NCBI GenBank assembly: GCA_023666965.1
Contig: JAMPAZ010000006.1
Span: 1-63,626, forward strand
From: Muribaculum sp.
GTDB taxonomy: Bacteria; Bacteroidota; Bacteroidia; Bacteroidales; Muribaculaceae
Direction: 5' to 3'
DNA length: 63,626 nucleotides
This document shows positions 1 through 8,265 of this stretch, piece after piece (the first letter of the stretch is position 1; every line of letters starts with the position of its first letter). Under the pieces are notes generated by a model that did not search any database, was not told where the DNA came from, and saw only the letters and a program-made list of their open reading frames with translations. Both the position numbers and the translations under genes were made by a program.

Positions 1-23
1 TTAACATTTTATAATCTTATTTT

Positions 24-31
24 TAAATTTG
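24..31 (+). promoter_or_regulatory. Bacteroidetes -7 box upstream of the esterase gene
   Basis: TAAATTTG fits the TAnnTTTG consensus of the primary Bacteroidetes sigma factor and lies about 40 bases before the ATG at 72. The window begins too close upstream to judge the -33 element. Confidence 0.5.
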
Positions 32-71
32 AAATTAGTTTAAATCACTTCATTAACCCTATGCGTAATTT

Positions 72-935
72 ATGAATCGATTTTTTGCATTTTTGATAGC
101 CTTGATTTCTGCCATGGCTATTTCTGCCGAGACGGGCGACCGTCAAAAGTTTTCGTTCAATTTTGGCGATACATTGCGTACATACAGCATGTATGTGCCG
201 GCTGACATCAATCCCGGCGCGCCGTTGGTGGTATATATTCATGGTTATGGGTCGAAGACAAGATGGCGTCCCGATCTCAATGCCATTGCTGACAGCAAAG
301 GCTTTGCGGTATGTTATCCTGACGGTATGCCTGATTCGAGAGGGAAGGACGGTTGGAAGGTCGGCTATCCTCCTCAAGAAACTATGGAAATAGATGAGGC
401 CGCTTTTTTCCGCAGTCTTCTTGATGAAGTCTGCCGTAAATTTGATTTAAGCCGAGAGAATGTGTTTGCGGCGGGCATGTCGAATGGGGGTGATTTGTGC
501 TACCAGTTTGCCTATACTGACCCTGAGCTGTTTAGAGCATACGCTTCTGTCGCCGGCCTAACGTTCGAGTGTACATATCTTAATAACAATCTGACAGTGC
601 CTGTGCCTTTCCTTGAAATACATGGTAATGCAGATAAAACGTCGATGTGGCAAGGCGATCACGAAAATAGTGGTGGTTGGGGTGCATACATTCCGGTACC
701 TCTTGCTGTCGCTGCCGTGGCGTATAATAATAGGTGTACAAAATTGACCGTTGAGTCCTTACCATCCAAGGCAGATTCCGGAAGAACGGTCACGAGATAC
801 CTATATTCGGATGCTCCGTCCGGGATGGATGTTGAGGTATATGAAATTGAGGGTGGAGCACATTCCTGGGGGAGCAAAGATGTTGATACGGCAGAGATTA
901 TTTGGCGATTTTTTGAGCAATATTTAAAGCCGTAA
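72..935 (+). CDS. secreted polyhydroxybutyrate-depolymerase-like / feruloyl-esterase-like alpha/beta hydrolase
   Basis: A 287-residue protein with an N-terminal signal peptide (hydrophobic residues 4-18, likely cleaved near Ala19). The alpha/beta-hydrolase marks are visible: an oxyanion region VYIHGYG (about 54-60), the nucleophile elbow GMSNG with Ser137, an acidic residue in HGNAD (Asp188), and the catalytic His264 in GGAHSW. This is the pattern of the LpqC/PHB-depolymerase family, whose gut members are mostly acetyl or feruloyl esterases acting on plant polysaccharide; the substrate here is inferred only from that. The ATG at 72 is chosen because the signal peptide begins there. The gene stands alone, about 170 bases ahead of the TonB receptor cluster. 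Confidence 0.8.
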   Translation: MNRFFAFLIALISAMAISAETGDRQKFSFNFGDTLRTYSMYVPADINPGAPLVVYIHGYGSKTRWRPDLNAIADSKGFAVCYPDGMPDSRGKDGWKVGYPPQETMEIDEAAFFRSLLDEVCRKFDLSRENVFAAGMSNGGDLCYQFAYTDPELFRAYASVAGLTFECTYLNNNLTVPVPFLEIHGNADKTSMWQGDHENSGGWGAYIPVPLAVAAVAYNNRCTKLTVESLPSKADSGRTVTRYLYSDAPSGMDVEVYEIEGGAHSWGSKDVDTAEIIWRFFEQYLKP

Positions 936-1038
936 TTAAGCATCTACCGGACCGCGATACTCGTATTTGATTATGATCGGTGATCCGCAAGATTAAAAAT
1001 CATAAGATTTAGGTATTTCGTCCAGCAGAAATACGGAC

Positions 1039-1094
1039 TAACTTTGCACTGTGAATTTATGCATGTTTGCATTTAAGTTTGCAGTGCAAAGTTA
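1039..1094. promoter_or_regulatory. -7 promoter inside a perfect 13-bp inverted repeat upstream of the TonB receptor
   Basis: TAACTTTGCACTG at 1039-1051 is repeated in reverse complement at 1082-1094, 30 bases later. The left arm starts with a consensus -7 box (TAACTTTG, 1039-1046) pointing at the receptor gene. The right arm carries the same box pointing the other way. A start site near 1051 would give a leader of about 55 bases before the ATG at 1106. The symmetry suggests a dimeric regulator site or a pair of facing promoters. Confidence 0.55.
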
Positions 1095-1105
1095 CTTTTT
1101 TGCGG

Positions 1106-3859
1106 ATGGATATAAGTAGATTCAAAATAAAATTATTGTTGTCTGTGTTTATTTCGAGCATGATCGGTGGTCATGCGATAGCCTCGGTGGCTTTCCACGT
1201 CACTGACTCAGACACAAAGTTGCCGGTCGAATTTGCTGTCGTGGCGCTGACCGACGGAAAGATTTCTACGGGAGGATACACGGATGCAGAAGGCCATTTG
1301 ACTCTTTCTTCAATGAATGGGACATGGACATTGACATCCGGCTCGGTCGGCTATAAACCCTATAAAAACACTGTTACAATAGTTGGCGACACGGTTATAC
1401 ACATTGTTCTAACCCCAAATGATCCACTTGGGGAAGTCGTAGTGACGGCAACTGAAGCTCGTAGTATGTCGAGTGCCTCTATAATTGATGTGAAAGCTAT
1501 GCGCCATCTCCAGCCGTCGAGTTTCACCGACCTCATGTCGCTTTTGCCCGGAGGTCTGACTAAGGACCCCTCGATGGGAAGCGTCAATGCCATTTCGATC
1601 AGAGAGGCCTCCGGTGTGTCGGTGAGTGACGATTACGCATCTTCCGCCCTCGGGACTTCTTTTGTGGTCGATGGTGTCCCGGTTAACACCGGCTCGCAGA
1701 TGGCGAATACTACCGATACAAACTACTCCGGACGTAATTCTGTCGGTAAAGGTGTAGACATGCGTTCAATATCTACCGACGACATTGAAAAGGTAGAGGT
1801 TGTGCGCGGTATTGCTTCTGTCGAATATGGAGAAGTGACCTCCGGCTTAGTTAATATAAAGCGTAAGTCAGGCGTGACGGGTCTTGAAGCCCGTTTTAAG
1901 GCCGACACTCAGAGTCAGCTGTTTTACCTTGGAAAGGGGCTACGTATGCCCGGCGATGACTGGACATTGAATGTCGGAGTTGACTATCTTGACTCTAAGA
2001 TTGACCCCAGAAACAACCGTGAGAACTTTAAGCGCGTCACCGGCTCTGTGCGCAGCAATAAGCGTTGGGGCGGCGAGTCGGTCGCGGTTGTGTGGAACAC
2101 GTCGCTGAATTATACCGGCACTTTCGAACGCGATAAAAACGATCCGGATTTAACGGTGAATAACACTGTTGACTCTTATGAGAACTCCAAGCATGGCGTG
2201 TCTTGGAACAGCACGTTGTCATTCAATTCTATGCAGGCCGGATTTTTCCGTGACGGTACGCTTACCACCGGAATAAGCTATACCGACGACCATACACGCC
2301 AAGACAAGCATGTGGCTCCTTCAAGGGTTATGCCGTTGCCGATGTCTCTGACTCCCGGTAGCAACTATGTGGACTATCTTCCGATGCTGTATCTTGCTGA
2401 GCTTGATGTCTATAGTAAGCCCATGACTGCGTTTGCCAAACTTAATGCTCGCTTTGCATACGGACACGGGGCATACTCCGGGCGACTTAAAGCCGGCGCA
2501 GAGTGGAACATGAACAAGAATTTCGGTGCCGGACGTGTGTATGACATCAACCGGCCCATATCGACAAGCATGGCGACTCGTCCAAGAAGCTATTCCGATA
2601 TTCCTGCCATGCATCAGGTGTCGGCTTACGTAGAGCATAGTGCCATGCTGAGAGCGGAGGGGCATTCCTTGGAGATTGTCGCCGGACTGAGAGGCACCGG
2701 GCTTCTGCATCTTGACAAGAAATATCTTCTTCACGGCAAAACATATTTAGACCCTCGAATTAACGTCGTATGGATACCGGCTCCTACTTATGTAGGTTCA
2801 AAGCCTATAACATGGGAGCTTGCCGGAGGATTCGGATTGCATACAAAGATGCCTGTGGCGTCATATCTTTATCCCGACCCGTATTATGTCGACTTTGAGC
2901 AATTGAACTACTATCACAACGTCCCTGAATATCGAGTGATGAATGTGATGACATATATTGAAGATTTAACCAATTACAATCTAAAACCGGCTCGAAATCT
3001 GAAATGGGAGGTTCGAGGCGATATTGGATTCATGGGCAATCGATTGTCGGTGACTTACTTCCGTGAAGATATGCGCGACGGATTCCGACACTCAGGATTC
3101 GTCCACCGCTATCAGTATCGCAGATACGACGCTTCGGGGTTCTATCCCTATGCCGTCGGCCGGGGCCCCATGGTAGAGGAACTTCCTTATACTGTCGTCG
3201 ACTACCAAGCCGTGCGCTCGTCATATACCAATGGAAGCCGTACTCGTAAGGAGGGAATTGAGTACACTTTCCAGTCGCGGCGAATCCCCTCGATTAAGAC
3301 TCGCGTGACGGTCAGCGGAGCATATTTTAAGACCACCAACGTCAATAGCCAGTCGCTCTGGTATAAGCCTACCGTTATAATTAACAACAGAGAACTTCAA
3401 TATATAGGCTTGTATGACGACAACGACGGAAGTGAATATAAGAGTTTCAATACGAATATCATGTTTGATACCGACATACCGTCGCTGCGCCTTAACTTCT
3501 CGCTTACAGTCCAAAACGTGTGGTTCACTTCTCATCGCACCTTGTTCCGTGACGGTGTGCCCACTCATTATATGGATCCGGAGGGTGAAGTGCATGAATT
3601 TACACAAGCGTCGCTGTCCGATCCGTTGGTAAGCCAGTTGGTAAGGTCTTTTTCGAAGTCGGCATTTGATACATACACAGTGCCTGTGGCCACAACTTTC
3701 AACATCAAGGCTACCAAGCAGTTTTGGAACGACCGTGTCGGCTTGGCCTTGTACGTCAACCGTATAGCTTCGATTCTGCCGTCATATAGGAGCAGCGGTG
3801 TCCTTATTAGGCGATACACTACTCCTTATTTCGGCATGGAGCTTAATTTTAAAATTTAA
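1106..3859 (+). CDS. TonB-dependent outer-membrane receptor with N-terminal carboxypeptidase-regulatory-like domain
   Basis: A protein of about 917 residues with a signal peptide, then a beta-sandwich of the CarboxypepD_reg-like type (roughly residues 27-105), a plug domain (about 110-240, beginning GEVVVTATEA and containing VEVVRGIASVEYG), and a long beta-barrel ending in the aromatic strand YFGMELNFKI. This is the SusC-like size class, but no SusD follows. The next genes are a DUF4876 lipoprotein and a DUF6850 barrel, so the substrate is probably not a typical glycan. I start at ATG 1106 and not at the upstream TTG 1067, because the signal peptide (MDISRFKIKLLLSVFISS) begins there and 1067 would lie inside the promoter repeat. 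Confidence 0.85.
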   Translation: MDISRFKIKLLLSVFISSMIGGHAIASVAFHVTDSDTKLPVEFAVVALTDGKISTGGYTDAEGHLTLSSMNGTWTLTSGSVGYKPYKNTVTIVGDTVIHIVLTPNDPLGEVVVTATEARSMSSASIIDVKAMRHLQPSSFTDLMSLLPGGLTKDPSMGSVNAISIREASGVSVSDDYASSALGTSFVVDGVPVNTGSQMANTTDTNYSGRNSVGKGVDMRSISTDDIEKVEVVRGIASVEYGEVTSGLVNIKRKSGVTGLEARFKADTQSQLFYLGKGLRMPGDDWTLNVGVDYLDSKIDPRNNRENFKRVTGSVRSNKRWGGESVAVVWNTSLNYTGTFERDKNDPDLTVNNTVDSYENSKHGVSWNSTLSFNSMQAGFFRDGTLTTGISYTDDHTRQDKHVAPSRVMPLPMSLTPGSNYVDYLPMLYLAELDVYSKPMTAFAKLNARFAYGHGAYSGRLKAGAEWNMNKNFGAGRVYDINRPISTSMATRPRSYSDIPAMHQVSAYVEHSAMLRAEGHSLEIVAGLRGTGLLHLDKKYLLHGKTYLDPRINVVWIPAPTYVGSKPITWELAGGFGLHTKMPVASYLYPDPYYVDFEQLNYYHNVPEYRVMNVMTYIEDLTNYNLKPARNLKWEVRGDIGFMGNRLSVTYFREDMRDGFRHSGFVHRYQYRRYDASGFYPYAVGRGPMVEELPYTVVDYQAVRSSYTNGSRTRKEGIEYTFQSRRIPSIKTRVTVSGAYFKTTNVNSQSLWYKPTVIINNRELQYIGLYDDNDGSEYKSFNTNIMFDTDIPSLRLNFSLTVQNVWFTSHRTLFRDGVPTHYMDPEGEVHEFTQASLSDPLVSQLVRSFSKSAFDTYTVPVATTFNIKATKQFWNDRVGLALYVNRIASILPSYRSSGVLIRRYTTPYFGMELNFKI

Positions 3860-3886
3860 TCAATTAATTCAAATACATTTACGAAA

Positions 3887-5116
3887 ATGAAAAAAGCAAA
3901 TCTTAAGAGCTGGATGATTATGGGCGCAGTGTGCGGAACTTTTGCATTCTCTGCTACGTCTTGTAAAGATGACGAAAATTCGATAACCTATTACGATGTG
4001 ACCGTTGACGAGGTTCTTCCTCCTGAAGTGCCTTCCAATGCTACTGTCCAGTCAGGCCAACTGACATTTACCGAACTTAACACCAAGGAAGTTTATGTGA
4101 AGGCGCTTCCTATTGTGGGTGAATTGAATATCCCTGCCGGGACATATAACGTTGAGGGAAATATGACCGTGACATATAGCGAGGACGGAACTGATGTTGA
4201 GCGTTCGTTTCGCTCTGTAGCTAACAACGTAGTGATTTCTTCCAACACTCCGCTGAATCTTAAATGGTTCTATTATAACCCTGACAATACGCTCGTGTTC
4301 GGCGAAATATACATAACCGGCACACTTAACGCTGACGGTAAGAACGGACTTTACGACGTTTACTTTACGATTTATAATAACACCGACGAAGTTCTGTATG
4401 CCGACGGCTTAGCCATTTGTGAGAGTAAGATACTTAATACTGCGGATTACGAAATCGTTTCACAGGATAATTTGATTGACCGCAATTTCACTGCCGGTGC
4501 TGTTTATGTAATTCCTGGGAATGGAACTGATGTCCCTGTTCAGCCGGGCCAATCTATAAAGATTGCAGATCAAGCGATTGACTGGACTGAAAGTGTAGCC
4601 GGCGCATTGGATCTCACCAATGCCGATTTTGAGTGGTACGACGAGGTTACGACCGGTTCTGTTCGCGACACCGACAACCCGAGTGTTCCTAACCTTGACA
4701 AGTGGTACAGTTATTCAAATACTATTTGGATTCCCTCTAAGCAGTGCAATCGCTCATACGCATTGGTGCGCTTCCCTGAAGGAATGACTGCCGAGCGTTT
4801 TGTCGATGAGCAGGCAAGCAACTATACTTATCTCGGAGCAACCGGCAAGGAAATGACTGATAATAAGAATAAACTGATAAAGTATGAGTGGATTCTTGAC
4901 GGCGTTAACCTTTGCCCGACCGAAGTGTGGAAGCGCAACACACTTTCGGCAACTGTCGATATGAGCTATGCGGCCATTTCTGATAAGAACAGCGACGTAA
5001 GCCGTTTTGGCAAGAAGTTTGCTCGCAAGGTCGCCGGAACTTCTTCTGCCGGAAATGTGATTCTTCAGGACACCAACGACTCGGCCAACGACTTTGACGT
5101 GGTGCCTGTAAAATAA
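3887..5116 (+). CDS. DUF4876-family surface or periplasmic lipoprotein
   Basis: A 409-residue protein. The N-terminus has a lysine-rich start, a hydrophobic stretch and a lipobox-like FSATSC, giving a predicted lipidated Cys26 followed by KDDE. The acidic +2/+3 positions are typical of Bacteroidetes surface-exported lipoproteins. The mature protein starts with a beta-sandwich-like region (about 38-130) and continues with the characteristic DUF4876 block (IYNNTDEVLYADGLA, about 161-175, and a later VPNLDKWYSYSNTIW). The biochemical role of DUF4876 is not known to me. The gene sits 27 bases after the TonB receptor and 12 bases before a beta-barrel gene, so it is probably the receptor's surface partner. 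Confidence 0.75.
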   Translation: MKKANLKSWMIMGAVCGTFAFSATSCKDDENSITYYDVTVDEVLPPEVPSNATVQSGQLTFTELNTKEVYVKALPIVGELNIPAGTYNVEGNMTVTYSEDGTDVERSFRSVANNVVISSNTPLNLKWFYYNPDNTLVFGEIYITGTLNADGKNGLYDVYFTIYNNTDEVLYADGLAICESKILNTADYEIVSQDNLIDRNFTAGAVYVIPGNGTDVPVQPGQSIKIADQAIDWTESVAGALDLTNADFEWYDEVTTGSVRDTDNPSVPNLDKWYSYSNTIWIPSKQCNRSYALVRFPEGMTAERFVDEQASNYTYLGATGKEMTDNKNKLIKYEWILDGVNLCPTEVWKRNTLSATVDMSYAAISDKNSDVSRFGKKFARKVAGTSSAGNVILQDTNDSANDFDVVPVK

Positions 5117-5128
5117 GATTGCCGATAA

Positions 5129-6661
5129 ATGAAGATAATACGCTTATTGATATTCAGTGCTGTGGCCATGTCCGGATTTTGCCCGGTCATGGCTCGGCCG
5201 TTGTCTATCGTCGAGCGTGTGATGGTGCGCGATTTGCCTGTCGAAAGAATGCGTTCGGCGATATATGAGAGTAGTCCGGCAATTATGCTTATGAAGGACT
5301 CGCTGTCGTTGTCCGTTCTCTCCGTCGGAGGCGATTTCAAGAGGTCGGACGAGGCATATATGATGCAACTCGGCACCGGACATTCCCTTTTTTCGATCAA
5401 TGCCGACTCATATATGCGTATGCCGTCAAACTCCGTAGTTTGGGGAAATGCCCGGTTTACAACGGGCGCAAACTATGATATCCGGTGGACCGACTGCGTC
5501 GACTATCTCCGGTTGGCTCCATACGTCCTCGGCGATGCCGTCGGAGGAGATATGAGCACGCGCTGTTACGAGTTTGGAGGCGGTTGGGCAAAAGCATACG
5601 GCAGGTGGTCGGTCGGCATACATGCCGATTACCGCGCACGGGTCGACTATCGCAACCGCGACCCGCGAGTGAAGACGGTGGTGTCCGACTTAAACTTTGA
5701 TGCAGGAGTGGCATATCGACTTAGCGGTCGTTACAATATTGGGCTTAGCGGAGGTATAAATGTATATAATCAAAATTGCGATGTCGACTTTTATAACCCC
5801 ATTAACGACATAGATACGTATACTTTGACTGGCTTAGGCTCGTATTATGCAAGGTTCATGGGCAACACTAACAAAAATAGTGGCTACAGCTCGTTCGGCT
5901 ATAGGGCGGGTGTCCAGTTTGTTTCTTCCGATTATGCGGGGTGGGGCATTCAGGCAGGCTATGATGCTTACAGAATGGACCAGTTGCTCAGAAACTATAA
6001 TAATCTGACTTTGGGCTATAGCGATGTTTCGCGTCTTTCCGGCTCGGTTAGCTACCGCTTTACGTTGTCGCAGTCGTTTTCGCTGATGCCCGAGGCTAAA
6101 GTGAGCTACATCGGTCGTAAAGGCACGGAAAATTTGTTTGGCACATCGACAGGCACAAGCTATCCTAAGATAGGCAGCCGTTCGCTGTATCGGCATGAAA
6201 TCACCGAAGCCGGATTATATATTCCCATTGAATATGTGTGCGCGAAAAGTCGCTTGGCTTTGGCTTTAGTGCCCTCAGTTTCATACACTCGAGACCATGA
6301 ATGGCTGTTGTCGCCCGATCGCGATGTTGATGTCAGCCATCTGCGTCCCGGATTGGATATAGCGTATTCCGGAATGTCTGATCTATGGCTTTGGCGTATC
6401 GACGCAGGTGCATGTCGGAGTTTTTCGAGTGTATCTGCCTCTAAATTCAGCGACCTTGACATGTCGTCCGATCTAGGCCGGTGTGTGATGCATAATTACG
6501 AGATGCTTGCATCGACCCGTACATCGGCACATTTGTCGGCGGGCGTATCCAGGGCGGTCGACGGACTGCTCGTGGGATTCGACCTGAAATATTCATTGAC
6601 GGCTTTTGAACATCACGGCAACTGTCATGGAGTTGCAGTAGTGTTGAGTGTGAAATTTTAA
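5129..6661 (+). CDS. outer-membrane beta-barrel protein, DUF6850-like
   Basis: A 510-residue protein with a signal peptide (cleavage probably after VMA, around residue 22) and then alternating aromatic/polar beta-strands to the end (AVVLSVKF), the signature of an outer-membrane barrel. The early motif SIVERVMVRDLPVERMR matches what I recall of the DUF6850 family, which accompanies DUF4876 proteins. No catalytic motif is visible. It could form a second channel, a periplasmic-to-surface conduit or a scaffold for the receptor. It is tightly spaced with the genes on either side (12 and 23 bases), so it is almost certainly co-transcribed with them. Confidence 0.65.
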   Translation: MKIIRLLIFSAVAMSGFCPVMARPLSIVERVMVRDLPVERMRSAIYESSPAIMLMKDSLSLSVLSVGGDFKRSDEAYMMQLGTGHSLFSINADSYMRMPSNSVVWGNARFTTGANYDIRWTDCVDYLRLAPYVLGDAVGGDMSTRCYEFGGGWAKAYGRWSVGIHADYRARVDYRNRDPRVKTVVSDLNFDAGVAYRLSGRYNIGLSGGINVYNQNCDVDFYNPINDIDTYTLTGLGSYYARFMGNTNKNSGYSSFGYRAGVQFVSSDYAGWGIQAGYDAYRMDQLLRNYNNLTLGYSDVSRLSGSVSYRFTLSQSFSLMPEAKVSYIGRKGTENLFGTSTGTSYPKIGSRSLYRHEITEAGLYIPIEYVCAKSRLALALVPSVSYTRDHEWLLSPDRDVDVSHLRPGLDIAYSGMSDLWLWRIDAGACRSFSSVSASKFSDLDMSSDLGRCVMHNYEMLASTRTSAHLSAGVSRAVDGLLVGFDLKYSLTAFEHHGNCHGVAVVLSVKF

Positions 6662-6684
6662 TTCTGATAAGATAAATAGATTGT

Positions 6685-7584
6685 ATGGATAGTAGACCAG
6701 AATCGGTGATTTCGGTAAAAGGCTTGACCCAACGCTATGGAACGGGTCGAGTCATCTACAGCGATTTGAGCTTTGAGGTTCCTAAGGGAAGGATTCTCGG
6801 ATTGCTGGGTAAAAACGGAACCGGAAAGACCACCACTATTAACATTTTAATGGGGTATCTCAGGCCCCAAAAGGGCGAATGCCGGATATTCGGAGAACCC
6901 ATTACTGAGCTTTCCCCGGAGACAAGGGCCCGCATCGCACTGCTTATCGAGGGCCACGTGCAGTATGCTTTTATGACCATTGAGCAGATTGAAAAGTTCT
7001 ATTCCCGATTCTATCCTAAGTGGAACCGCGATGCTTATTATGAACTGATGAAAAAGCTTCATGTGTCGCCTCATCAGAAAATTTCTTCAATGTCGTGTGG
7101 GCAACGGTCGCAGGTTGCTCTCGGCCTTATTTTGGCGCAGAACGCCGACCTCCTTGTGCTCGACGATTTCTCTCTCGGGCTTGATCCCGGCTATCGTCGA
7201 TTGTTTATAGAGTATTTGCATGAATATGCTAAAGCTGAGGAGAAGACCGTATTTATGACTTCTCACATAATCCAAGATCTCGAACGGCTAATCGACGACT
7301 GCATAATTCTCGATTACGGCAAGATTCTTACTCAAATGCCTGTATATAAGCTCCTAAACACATTCTCGCGTTACACATTCCATGCCGGCGACCGCTCGTT
7401 GGATATAAACGATGAAAAGCTTATTAATCCTGGTAGAATAAAGAATGAATACGAAGTGTATACTTTTGAGTCTGAGGATTATGTAAGGAAAGTGCTTGCC
7501 TCACAAGGTGTGGATGTGGCAGAGTTAAAGCGTGCCGATTTAACTCTTGAAGACGCTTTTATTGGTTTAACCGGAAAATATTAA
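6685..7584 (+). CDS. ABC transporter ATP-binding protein with variant Walker B
   Basis: A 299-residue nucleotide-binding subunit: Walker A GKNGTGKTT (42-50), signature SMSCGQ (135-140, Cys in place of the usual first Gly), Walker B LLVLDD (156-161), D-loop GLDPG and switch histidine MTSH. Asp161 takes the place of the catalytic Glu that normally ends Walker B. The subunit looks like the YtrB/CcmA-type exporters that pair with a small polytopic membrane subunit, which is what follows. The C-terminal 80 residues form an accessory domain. It is probably an energy source for an envelope process linked to the TonB receptor; the direction of transport cannot be read from sequence. Confidence 0.85.
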   Translation: MDSRPESVISVKGLTQRYGTGRVIYSDLSFEVPKGRILGLLGKNGTGKTTTINILMGYLRPQKGECRIFGEPITELSPETRARIALLIEGHVQYAFMTIEQIEKFYSRFYPKWNRDAYYELMKKLHVSPHQKISSMSCGQRSQVALGLILAQNADLLVLDDFSLGLDPGYRRLFIEYLHEYAKAEEKTVFMTSHIIQDLERLIDDCIILDYGKILTQMPVYKLLNTFSRYTFHAGDRSLDINDEKLINPGRIKNEYEVYTFESEDYVRKVLASQGVDVAELKRADLTLEDAFIGLTGKY

Positions 7585-7589
7585 CGACG

Positions 7590-8261
7590 ATGGAGAAAGC
7601 TATTATATATAAAGAATGGATTAAGACACGTCGTGTGTTCTTTATCATGCTATTGCTGTCGGTCGCCATGGCCGGTTACGCCATTTTGGCAATGAACAGA
7701 ATTGCCACGCTCAAAGGGGTGGATCATCTATGGATAGTCATGCTCGCTAAGGATAACATGTTTATCGATATAATCAAGTATGTGCCTTTAGTCGTAGGCA
7801 TTGCCGTAGCAGTGGCCCAAATGGCTCCAGAAATGTCGCACAAGCGTCTGAAATTGACGTTGCATCTGCCTTATCCTCAGATGAAACTCATAGGATTGAT
7901 GCTCGCCACGGGATTGGTGGAGGTGCTCATAATATTTGCCGTGCAGCTCCTTATGCTGGTGGTATATGATTCGACTATCCTTGTGCCCGAATTAGTGGGC
8001 AGGATGGCCTTGACATCGTTGCCGTGGTATTTTGCCGGATTTACTGCATATCTGTTTGTTGCATCTGTGTGTCTGGAAGGAACCTGGTACATGAGAGTCA
8101 TTCTTTCATTGCTTGCGATTGCAGTGTTTATGATGTACTTTTTGCAGGATTCACCTGAGGCATACAATGGCATGATATTGGTGATGATAGTTTTTGTTGG
8201 CATTCTCACATTGTTTTCTTTTGGATCTGTAATCCGGTTTAAGGAGGGCCGTCAGGATTGA
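7590..8261 (+). CDS. ABC transporter membrane subunit (ABC-2-like)
   Basis: A 223-residue protein with about six hydrophobic segments (approximate residues 17-37, 58-77, 92-118, 133-155, 162-180, 186-206) and short loops. It begins five bases after the ATPase gene and ends five bases before the DUF4857 gene. The layout and N-terminal MEKAIIYKEWIKTRR, an amphipathic start typical of ABC-2 permeases, make it the partner of the preceding ATPase. Individual family membership cannot be assigned by eye. Confidence 0.7.
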   Translation: MEKAIIYKEWIKTRRVFFIMLLLSVAMAGYAILAMNRIATLKGVDHLWIVMLAKDNMFIDIIKYVPLVVGIAVAVAQMAPEMSHKRLKLTLHLPYPQMKLIGLMLATGLVEVLIIFAVQLLMLVVYDSTILVPELVGRMALTSLPWYFAGFTAYLFVASVCLEGTWYMRVILSLLAIAVFMMYFLQDSPEAYNGMILVMIVFVGILTLFSFGSVIRFKEGRQD

Positions 8262-8265
8262 GTTT

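Noticed and set aside
1039-1094. An invertible promoter as in phase-variable Bacteroides loci.
   Set aside because: Flipping the segment would restore the same -7 box, so it would not change expression; no recombinase gene is near.
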